From the NCBI GenBank assembly GCA_009733575.1, contig ML770011.1, positions 1-25,702 of the forward strand: a stretch of 25,702 nt of DNA, given 5' to 3'. The DNA comes from Gymnopus androsaceus JB14. Its lineage: Eukaryota > Basidiomycota > Agaricomycetes > Agaricales > Omphalotaceae. The first letter of the stretch is position 1; each line of letters begins with the position of its first letter. Shown here piece after piece: positions 9,717 through 18,170 of this stretch. The translations under genes and the position numbers were made by a program. The notes beneath the pieces were generated by a model, which was not told the DNA's origin, searched no databases, and saw nothing but the letters and a program-made list of their open reading frames with translations.

Positions 9717-10733
9717 ATGAATTCCGCAGATTCTCAAAATGTCTCCCTCAACACTGCTGTAAATGTATGGACTTGTATATATCACTTGCATTTTTCTAAC
9801 AGCAAGATATAGGAACTCATTCGTAAAATCCTCCATTCCACGTTTGAAGGAAGCATCTCTGAAGCCCACAAGAGAAGTTCGGTGTCCATGGAACGCCTCT
9901 ATCTGTTCAACAGAAATCCCATTCTATATGGACCCAGACTTGATAACGCCCAACTTGATCTTTCAGGAGTCACGTTTGCAGCTATGAAACAATCCTCTTG
10001 GAACAAGTCATTCATTCGGGAACTCTCGCTCCGAGCAGATGCTATCGTATCGAAGGATCCAAACAGATACGGTGATGTCTCAGTGCTCCGATGGCAAGAA
10101 CTGTTCAGCTTGCGGGTCAACCGTATCCTCTCAAAGGCTCACAAATCCAGGGTTACTGACGCGGGATTCAATCCTACACAGAAGCGAAATAAGGATAGAG
10201 CAGGTCGAACCTGGGTATGTCGTCTCTCAATGCCTGGGCTTACATATTCTAAAACCTCAAAGAAATACCAGAGACGATTGAAAATCGCTGGTGCAATGCT
10301 TGATGTTTCTCGCACCAATGATGACCAAAGCGGGATAGAGTTCTGGTCATTCGTTCTGCGGGCAGTCACTGGTCTAACGTCCGACGGTATGTCTGACGAA
10401 GAAAATGGAGATGGAGATGGAGATGAGACTGCAAGAAGGGTTTTGGATATCGATTTTCGACATCCAGACTTTCGAGAGCTGTTCAAAAAAGTGGACAACG
10501 TTCGAAAATCTCATCCGAGAATCTTTAATCAGGCAGGGGCCAAGTACAAACGACGCCTTCATGTTGACACCATGTCCCAGCGACAACCCCCTCCTCATCT
10601 TCCCAAGTCATTCTATCGACCAGAATATCTTTCGAAGATTAGCAACGGCAATGTTCCGGAGGTGACGTTTGGTACTGCTGAATATGCCCTGTCAAGGTAT
10701 TTATTGCTGTGTCTATGTGGGCATTTTAGCTGA
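9717..10733 (+). CDS. conserved fungal hypothetical protein, two exons
   Basis: Exon 1 (9717-9758, 14 codons from ATG) joins in phase 0 across a 54-nt intron (9759-9812, GTAAAT, branch CTAAC at 9796-9800, ATAG) to exon 2, which runs to a TGA at 10731-10733, giving 320 residues. The protein begins MNSADSQNVSLNTA-ELIRKIL. It is basic, with RRLKIAGAMLDVSRT, an acidic switch (SDEENGDGDGDE) and then FRHPDFRELFKKVD, and late in the chain PPPHLPKSFYRPEYL. From memory, this architecture (FW..VL, DGMSDEE, WRHP-like, PP.GLP..FY) is shared by many Agaricomycete hypothetical proteins that often sit in repeat-rich regions. The function is unknown to me. The C-terminus may instead be spliced: a 40-nt intron at 10697-10736 would end the protein LPDTLTY at 10761. 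Confidence 0.75.
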
Positions 10734-11507
10734 CAGATTGCCAGATACCTTGACCTATTGAAGTACTAGTTAGCAAGCTGCTTACCCGGTACTCTTATCT
10801 TTTGCGTACACTCTATCTTATGTTCCTTTTAATACAAACTTGTTGACTGAAGTCTAAGAGCCAGGTGTATCTGACTGAGTTAGGCTTGGAGATGCGGAAC
10901 GTTTGCGTTTGCGCAAGGTGGGGTGCGGAAAGCGCCCATGGCAGGCCTTGAAGCTTGAAGCTTCTACCGCAGCGTATTGTTTGACCGGAAAGCAGTGCAG
11001 TTGAAGGAGAGAGCTGGGAATGTTCGTGTGTTTGCAGCTGGGCATATAAGATGGCTAATGTGAAAGCATTCCAAAGTAGAAAGGATGACTGGGAGTACCA
11101 GTGAGCGTCTTCTTGCTAAAGAAAAGCTGATATAGTACGCTCTTGCATGGGTAGATCTGTAGGAAGAACTTGGAAGGCTCGTAGTTGCGCAAACTTGACC
11201 TACCCATCCATAACTGAAGTAACCCGCGGTTACAAACTATATGGTGCCTAGCTTGGTGACCCGCCTTCTATGAGGTTGGTGAAAGTGTCGGACCTCGATA
11301 GAAGGCTTGGTAAAACGGAAGCAAAAGTTGGCGGAGAGTTTAAGCGCCCGGAATTTAACATTTTAAAACCTTCCTAATCGGGGCTACGGTGGGCGGAATG
11401 TAGAAACTCCGATGTGGCGATGCTCCTTATCTCGCAAGGTTTTACAAAAATATATATGAGAGTCGACTCCAAAAGGATGAAAGCGCTTAACGGCGCGCTG
11501 CCGACTC
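10734..11507. other. intergenic; hairpin at 11263-11306
   Basis: A minus-strand frame at 10854-11045 ends RKRKRSASPSLTQSDTPGS, a nuclear-signal-like tail that could be a last exon, but no upstream part was found. A hairpin lies at 11263-11276 and 11292-11306 (GCCTTCTATGAGGT against ACCTCGATAGAAGGC, one bulged base, 15-nt loop). Otherwise nothing supportable. Confidence 0.4.
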
Positions 11508-11767
11508 TCAAGCCGTGCTTAGCTTATCCTCTTCTGCTAGCTTATCGCGGAACTGCGTTCTCGGATCGGCATTCCTAAATTCCAAGAGATTGTCAACACA
11601 GATCTAGAAGCGCAAGATATGTAGGTGTTTGGTCCGTATAAATTTACCTTTCTCGTCCACTCATTAACAACTGTGTTAGGCCTTCTCAGACGTGAGTGAG
11701 CGAGCGCCTCCGTGACCATACAGCATGATCATCAAACCGATCATGATCGGCAAGAAGATTGTCCAAA
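11508..11767 (-). CDS. 3' exons of a possible membrane protein, 5' part missing
   Basis: On the minus strand, after a CCTAG acceptor at 11768-11772, the frame reads WTIFLPIMIGLMIML, a strong transmembrane helix. Further on NEWTRK meets a GTAAAT donor; a 44-nt intron (11647-11604) leads in phase to ICVDNLLEFRNADPRTQFRD and KLAEEDKLSTA, with TGA at 11510-11508. An additional junction between the helix and NEWTRK must lie around 11721-11671; GTATGG to GAAG or a GTCACG donor would both keep frame, and neither is convincing. Alternatively the ATG at 11719 starts a 53-residue protein. The charged tail is clearly protein-like, but I do not recognise the family. The upstream side is occupied by an inverted-repeat element, so the gene may be truncated. 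Confidence 0.4.
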
Positions 11768-11785
11768 CTAGGTACTTAGGTATGT

Positions 11786-12389
11786 ATATACTATTGATGC
11801 ACTAGTAATGCAATCGGTACTAGAAGTGCAATCCGACAATAAATCTCTTTCGTCTGAATGCATTTCGAGTCCGCTCCCTTTCACACTTTTAATATAAGCT
11901 CTTAGAAATGTACTCTAAAGGTCAGTCTATTTATATGGGCGAGATGAGAGCAAGAAAATATTCAGCATTTTTGCGAAGTTTGAAAATCTCACTGTTTTGG
12001 GCTTTTTATGCCCGGTAGAGGTGAACAATTTTTTTGTACTTTTGAGGCTTGGACAGGACATTTATATAGACTAATTAGGGTGTTCGAAGATTATCCGGCA
12101 GTTTTAATTGAAGTTGAACGCTCTCAAGCAAGGAAAGAGAGGTGAAAGTACAGCTTCGGGGATTGCCGACGCCTGCCAAAACGCGATTGCATTGCCCGCC
12201 AAATTTTGACCTCTTCTCGGCTCAGTGCTGGCTGGACTCAACGTTCACCTAAAATCGTCAAACTCGGGAATTACATACTTTAGGGAATGTACAGCTTAAG
12301 TTCAAAAAACGAAGCCCATTGGTTGATATTTGCAGAACTTTTATGATACGGACATTTGCGATTGCACTTCTAGTACATCAATAGTATAC
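11786..12389. mobile_element. inverted-repeat element, about 0.6 kb, non-coding
   Basis: GTACTAGAAGTGCAATC at 11817-11833 recurs inverted and exact at 12360-12376. Outside it TATACTATTGATG at 11787-11799 recurs inverted and exact at 12376-12388. On the left side the two blocks are separated by an extra ACTAGTAATGCAATC-like copy, a partial duplication of the terminus. The interior (about 530 bp) has no reading frame of note. This matches a MITE-type non-autonomous DNA transposon. The exact ends and target duplication are unclear; TA dinucleotides at both ends allow a TA duplication. Confidence 0.6.
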
Positions 12390-12459
12390 GCTTTGTTTCA
12401 TACCGCCGTGTTCTAAACGCGGAAATTCTCCCTTTGACCAGCCACTGTCGCTGGTTTGT

Positions 12460-13760
12460 TTGTGGAATTATTTGCATAGCATAATGACTGATGCTTTGTC
12501 TTATAACGCACGACCATATGTCAAGACCTGCCCAATTTCACCTCCCAGATTTCGCCGACTTCGCGCAACTTTGCACAACTTGACTCCACTCGGTAAGCTT
12601 CGTCGTACTCCCAGCATGTTCACTTCATCTCATAGTGCTTGCTCTTGGTAAAACACAGAAATTTCTCATCATCATGCAAGCTAGATGGTGTTTCCACAAG
12701 TACTGACCAGCAGGCTGAGCCGGCTGAAGAATATACTGAAGCCAAGGAGCCCGGTATTTCCTCTTGAATTGTATGCCTTTGCACCTTCGTTGACACGGTT
12801 CTTCTAGTGCGTGGAGGTAACACATATCTAGTCAATGGTAAGTTTTCCTTCATCGTGTTCGTTCCTGTCTTTAATGCTCTCGACTGATAGGTCCTGCTCT
12901 CTCGGCTTCTCTTGCTCTAGGCACTCGAACCTCGTTGTTAAGCTCTAAAATTCTAGTGTCTACGACTCGCAACCGACTACGACTAGTCAGCGAAGTTTCG
13001 ACTTTGAAGAATCCTACTACAAGAAACGGACAACCTACATAATCTCTTCCTCCTCCTGTGTCTACTCTTGATAAGTTCGATCTTTGGCTCAATGTGTTGT
13101 ACCAAGCTCGTTAGACAGCATCTTCATCGGACGACGACGATGTACCCCCGGAACTTTCCACTTCCCCGAACCACTGTACCTCCGAAGAACCCTGTGTCGG
13201 ATGCCGCGCATTCTCCTCCCACTCCGGTCCAATTGGGGCGGCTGATACGTCGCCAGAGGACAAGTTCTTCCACATTCTTTCTCAATTCTGGTACTGACAT
13301 GCTCCTTTTTAGCTCATTCAACAGCGTATCGAACGTAACGGGCTGGATCGAGCACTCAGCGCTGAAATGGCGAGTGACGACGAGTCCGACGAGGACCAGA
13401 GAATTTTCTTTACTACCATATCATGGAGGTCTCAGATTTCCTCGCCTCTCTCAGTGCTCTGAAACTTGCGACTCGGCAGGTGGAGCCAACTGGATTTTGT
13501 CCAGGCGCTTTGCCGCAAGTACGTTACCTTTCTCAGACATAGGGTGTCCTTCATGAAGACGCTGCACCTACAGTTTAATCTGCCAGCACTAGTTCAGTAA
13601 GTCATTGACCTCCTTGATCTGGATATAATCTGGCTAAATCGTTCATTAGGTAGGTTTCTTGCTGTCAAGAATTGACCTTACACTCGACGACATGAATGAT
13701 TTTCCCATATTACCATATTTGTCGCTCAAACCTGCTTAGATACATTTGTAACTTCCCAAC
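12460..13760 (+). pseudogene. decayed multi-exon gene, unknown family
   Basis: A long plus-strand frame from about 12893 to 13293 is protein-like but broken by TAA (13040-13042, after RNGQPT) and TAG (13112-13114, after LWLNVLYQAR). It continues SSSDDDDVPPELSTSPNHC and SPEDKFFHILSQF. An intron at about 12838-12890 (GTAAGT to ATAG) joins it in phase to DTVLLVRGGNTYLVN upstream. Downstream, in shifting frames, come LIQQRIERNGLDRALSAEMA, DFLASLSALKLATRQ, LDFVQALCRKYVTFLRHRVS, FMKTLHLQFNLPALV and LSRIDLTLDDMNDFPILPYL. The order and sense are coherent, but at least two stops and two or more frame changes make a functional product unlikely. No domain is recognised. Confidence 0.45.
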
Positions 13761-14290
13761 CTGAATGGCATTCCTAGTTGAGCCACCCTTTCAATTCAGG
13801 CGAAGAAAGCCATCAATAGAACACTGGCTAGCAGCCTTCTTTTCTCATTCAACTACTTTGACAATTCTTTGTCATTCTTTCACGGAAGTAAAATATCTAG
13901 TCCAAGCACTTTTTCAACAGAAGGCGTGTATGGTTGTCGTAGTAGCTGGGAAAGGAAGATGTGATAGTATCTTGGGCATGAATCTCGCTGAACCTCTCAA
14001 AATTGAGGCCACTATTTGTTGATCGCACATGTCTTCCTCTGTCAGGCGATTAAAGATAGCTCAGCCAGTGTCAAGACACTTTGCCGAATCAGCGGCTCCA
14101 TAACAAGTTTATATTTAATCGAGTTCGGAAGGTCAAAGCTGGAAATTGTAACTTAATTCGAATCGTGCGCTTATGGAATTAAATGGATCTATAATCTATC
14201 CGAAGGCACAGAAGAAATACTATCGTAGAAAGGTATAGAAAGATGTTAGGAGATGGTGTGTATATACTGTAGCAAAAATCGTTCCATGGA
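13761..14290. other. intergenic, no confident gene
   Basis: A frame at 13765-14022 starts with ATG but shows no recognisable features and may belong to the tail of the upstream relic. The remainder up to the end of the F-box gene at 14291 would include that gene's 3' untranslated region. Confidence 0.4.
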
Positions 14291-15876
14291 CTAAACCAGA
14301 TTCTTTGAAAAGAGGATGACCTTTGCGAAAGACACAAAAACAAGATTGGGAAAATAGGACTCTAACACCTTTAGCTCCCTGATCGAATTTTGAAACCATG
14401 GGTCGGCTCTGACTAGCTCGGAGGCATCGTCTTCCCACAAACAACTGAAACGCAGGAACCTGAGTGTGTCCTGTCTTCCCCATGTCTTGATAAAAGATTT
14501 AAAAACCTGTCCGTAGAATTTAATGACTCTGCATTTCTTCAACCTCAACGACTTACGTTTTGGAGCTCCTCGATCTCGTGTTCATCGCCTGTAGTGATAA
14601 AGATGTCCAGCTGCTCTAGATTTGGGAACCAATGCATCATGTTACTGTTCCAATTTTCCAACTCCGGGCTCGACCTGTCCATAACAAAGGCATAAGGTAA
14701 GAACTCAAGCGTGCGCAAGCTCTGGTTCCGCTGCTGCATCAGTAATGTCACGTTGCCCGAAAGCTCGAAATCCTCCTCTTCCAGAAAATCGTAAGTTGCC
14801 TCCTCCATTGTTCCTGCAAACGTGATTTTTTCAAGGGAATGATGGCCCGTGAATAAGTAGGACAAATGAGAGGGGCAGGTGAGTCGGCGCAGGTTGGGAG
14901 GGAGGGTATATTTGACCTGACTGAAACTTCTAGGATCTAACACAAGGTGCTCCGGCCACCGAACTCGAGACAACGTGAGGTCAACGAGTGTTGCACCCGT
15001 ACGGCAGATGAGTTGATGCAACTCTCGTAGATCTGGGACGCTAACAATTTCCAAAACTTCTAGTGGAGGAACGACCGCAGCCGAGACCAGGCAATGTACA
15101 AATTCCCATGAATTTGTACGTAGCTCCACCAAATTTGAGGCGAGTGGGATTAAGTCGAGCATGGAAACCCCTGATGGAAGGGGTTCTATGTGATCCCCGT
15201 GCAAGAGGTAGGGGAAGAACAACGAGAGAGATTTTAAGGCGACGCGAGACGCGAGGGCACGTAAATCCGCCCCTGTCATTGTGCGCTCAAAATTGCAGTC
15301 GCGCAAGTCCAAACAAGAAAGATGAGCCATTTTTCCTATGAATTGCTTGGATATAGGAAGACATCTCAGACGGAACGTCTGGACATTGCGCAATTTTGGC
15401 AAGGCCCCTGCATACAAGCTAGTTAATGTGAGGAGGGGGCGCAATTCGACATTGGGCACGACAGGATATAGACAGCTGTCTATAGAAAGTTCCTGGACAT
15501 GGCCGGCGAGCCAGAGACCAAGTGGATCCGCAGAGCAAATGGAACAGAAAAAGTTGGTGTAGGCATTTTCCCATATTAGTTGGTCATAGGTGAATGTTGG
15601 ACGGATATGGATCGCTCCAAATCTCATAGGAAGAGTGACGAAATGAAAATATCTGCACACAAGGGCAAGACTCATCAGCTCTTTGGCGGGGGCTGGATGT
15701 CTACGAGACTCCGGTTCGAAGTAGATAAATATCTTGTTATAAATTTCGTTTGGAATCAATGGTAGTCGAGCATCGCCTTGACGTCTTTCTGGCGCTGGTC
15801 GGGGTTACAGTCAGAAAATTTTATTGAGACTGAGGTCGCTGGACTTACTTGACCAGTCTTGAAATATCCCAGCCAT
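14291..15876 (-). CDS. F-box/leucine-rich protein, three exons
   Basis: Exons 15876-15849, 15794-14557 and 14506-14291 give 493 residues. Intron 1 is 54 nt (GTAAGT, branch CTGAC, CCAG) and intron 2 is 50 nt (GTAAGT, GACAG). The ATG at 15876 gives MAGIFQDWS, and the F-box follows at about residues 20-65: RLPLIPNEIYNKIFIYF, then LALVCRYFHFVTLPMRF. The long frame alone begins at a TTG, which is why the upstream exon matters. The remainder is leucine-rich, with segments such as LSCLDLRDCNFER and LRTLEFLPYAFV spaced as in horseshoe LRRs. It is likely a Skp1-binding SCF receptor with unknown substrate. No stops or frameshifts occur, and both splice junctions preserve phase. Confidence 0.85.
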
Positions 15877-16293
15877 ATTATAATTATAAACAGGGCCTTG
15901 AGACGGCAATGGGTGAGGGTATGGTCAAGAGAACAAAGGCAAGGTGGGGATATATCCTTTGAAAGATGTGAGGAAGGAATTGCGATAGAAAGTGGTCGTT
16001 ATATAGTCTCTGAGCTCTGAATGGAGGAGCAACCGGTAATTTTTGAATGTTATACGATTCGAGATCCTGAATCATACATGAAATGAGCACCGGCCATGGA
16101 TTAAGCATGAATCAACCAACATTATTGAGCCTTGCACGGACGAGGCAATATACGTTCTAATCGTGTTAAAGGTACCCGTGGCGTTAGTGTGCCATGTTGT
16201 GTACAAAGGATTTCCAGGGCTAGCGGAACGCGTGAGGCAAAATGGCCTTCAACAACCTACTGGAAGAGGCCTAGGCTCGCGCTCAAGCTGATA
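15877..16293. other. upstream region of the F-box gene, no gene seen
   Basis: This should contain the promoter and leader of the minus-strand F-box gene. Short frames here lack protein-like character. Confidence 0.4.
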
Positions 16294-16647
16294 TTATCCG
16301 GCGGTCCTTGTCATTCTACTAGTTCCCCAATGGAATGATGAATGGACGCTGCGGGTGGCAGGAATAGAGTTAGCCGGCAATATAAAGCTGTATCCTTCAG
16401 AGATCATATTTTGTGTCTTCTTGGTGCATCGAGAAACGCTTGGTTGCATGATAGGTGCATCAACATGGGAATCTTCACCTGGCGTGCCATGGTCCCAGAT
16501 TTCTGAAGTGTCTATACTCGAATGAGAACAAGAACGTGAGTTTTCGCACCTTGGTTCCCGCAGGGCTTCGTCCGAAGCAGGTAGCCCCGGGATATGTAAT
16601 TCACCAAATATTGCGTATGGCTCATCCCTTGTATCCGTCTCGAGTAT
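16294..16647 (-). other. 118-codon open frame without ATG start, possible exon
   Basis: From 16647 a minus-strand frame stays open for 117 codons to TAA at 16296-16294. It reads DEPYAIFGELHIPGLPASDE, then ENSRSCSHSSIDTSEIWDHG, acidic and Ser-rich like a disordered linker. The only Met codons are late in the frame, so it would need an upstream exon. The membrane-protein-like segments at 17016-17893 are on the same strand and upstream, and could supply it, but no junction is proven. Confidence 0.3.
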
Positions 16648-17015
16648 TTATATCAGCTTGCTGACTATATCAAATATTAGACGTGCAGGGAGTACAGATC
16701 AACTGATCAGACGCAGTGTAGATGATTTTGAATGGTAGCCTCTAAATATGAATTTGAATTCGAGTCTGGATGCGGTAAATCCAGTATAATGATTAGACCC
16801 AGAGGATGAGATCAGTGAGATTCCGCGTCACCCGTTCGATTTAGCCCCGCCCCGAAAAATTAGGTGGAACGGGGTAGAAAATTGAACAGCAATACTTCAA
16901 AATTACTACATACACAGTGAGTAAACATTGAATTATTCTAGAAGCTCTACGCCATGTATTGCAAGTCTGTGAAGACAAGTCATAGTTGCTCCCCAGTTAT
17001 CCAAAACTTCAATAA
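16648..17015. other. AT-rich stretch, no gene seen
   Basis: Nothing supportable. It separates two minus-strand coding-like blocks and could be intronic or intergenic. Confidence 0.35.
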
Positions 17016-17893
17016 TCACCATCGCCGTTCCAAATTCTTCAGAAAATCAACCAAAAAGGTCTGCTTGGCTCCTTGAGCAACATCGTATGATATTATATTG
17101 CCTGGGACAAAACTAGAAGCGTCCTTCAGAGTCGTAGGTTTTGGAATACCATCTGCAATGAGAAAAGACTCCCATGAAGCTGTTTGCGCCGTCGACATTG
17201 GATAACACAAGGCTGACCCGACTCCGTAAGCCCTGGATTTGGCTGACCAATTCATCAGCGATTCAATCAGGCCTATGAAAAGGAGACAGCATGCGAAGAT
17301 CAACTTTCCGATACTCAAAGGGCACTGTTCTAGATGTAGACGGCGGATTTTTTCAGCGTCTCTTAGGTTCGGAAGGCCCAGAGCCATGCCTGAATAATTC
17401 TGGCCTTTGGCAGAGTTTTACAAGCCAAAAACACAAGGGGCTTGGCGATCCAATATTGCAGGCTGCTTTCGACTACCTGAAGTTATTGATTGATCCCCAG
17501 TTGTGTTGTATTGCGCCTTCCCATCCTCACAAGAGCTACTGAATAATAATTTGGAACGTCACAGCTACAAAAGACAGCAAATACCAGGATCTGTTAGCCT
17601 CAGTTGCAGCTAGATTAAAGTCGGCTTTGAAGCCATGAACATCGTCAACTATTGAGGCCCAGTGTTCGTTATAAGGTATCTCGTTGGGGTGAGACGCTAT
17701 CCAGAGCCAGGCTAGGACTTTCTTTCCATCGTTGCTAAAATCTCGGATGATGATAGCCCAGTCTTCTTGGACATCTTGAGCATGATGATGGCAGGCCTTG
17801 CTGGGTCTGCACCTATACGAAGAGTACCAGAATCGACGAGAGCCTCTGCAGCAGTGAGCGCGTCGACTTCTCGTCGTCATTGACCTCGGTCAT
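17016..17893 (-). CDS. probable membrane protein gene, splicing unresolved or broken
   Basis: Coding-like blocks follow one another on the minus strand. MTEVNDDEKSTRSLLQRLSS with ILVLF starts at an ATG at 17893. DWAIIIRDFSNDGKKVLAWL, IASHPNEIPYNEHWASIVDD and SWYLLSFVAVTFQIII lie at about 17780-17540. VVESSLQYWIAKPLVFLACK lies at about 17460-17400. MALGLPNLRDAEKIRRLHLE, GKLIFACCLLFIGLIESLMN and a soluble tail ending LKNLERRW lie at 17387-17016. At least two hydrophobic helices are evident. The blocks are in different frames; candidate introns (GTATAG to CAAG near 17830, GTAGCT to TTCAG near 17535-17475) do not all restore phase. Either the gene has introns I cannot place or it carries frameshifts. 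Family not recognised. Confidence 0.4.
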
Positions 17894-18170
17894 CTTCCTC
17901 TGCAAGAATGCTCGAGCTATTTCCGGCCGAGAATGGTCAGCTCTCCGCTCTATACGCTCACTTTATTCTGAGAGCTTACTCAAAGGGCTATAAAGACAAC
18001 AGACTAATAGAACGATCACAAAGATTTATTCATACAAATTCCTTCGGACAAGCATCTATAACCACCTTCACCTCGAGCTTCCTTTCCCGCTACCGCCGTG
18101 ACGGAGAAGGGGGAGCGCCCGCCAGTATTCTACATGTCGCTGTCGTCGCCTGTCATCGTGAAGATCCATA

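Noticed and set aside
13068..13556. 162-codon plus-strand frame
   Set aside because: It starts with TTG and is a different frame from the protein-like segments of the relic at this locus; composition is Ser/Arg/Thr-rich noise.
14545..15759. F-box frame as a single-exon gene from TTG 15759 to the stop at 14545
   Set aside because: Two canonical GTAAGT introns extend it in phase at both ends, providing an ATG at 15876 and a 71-residue LRR tail.
17291..17542. Plus-strand frame antisense to the membrane-protein block
   Set aside because: The opposite strand carries clear hydrophobic helices, and this frame has no recognisable features.
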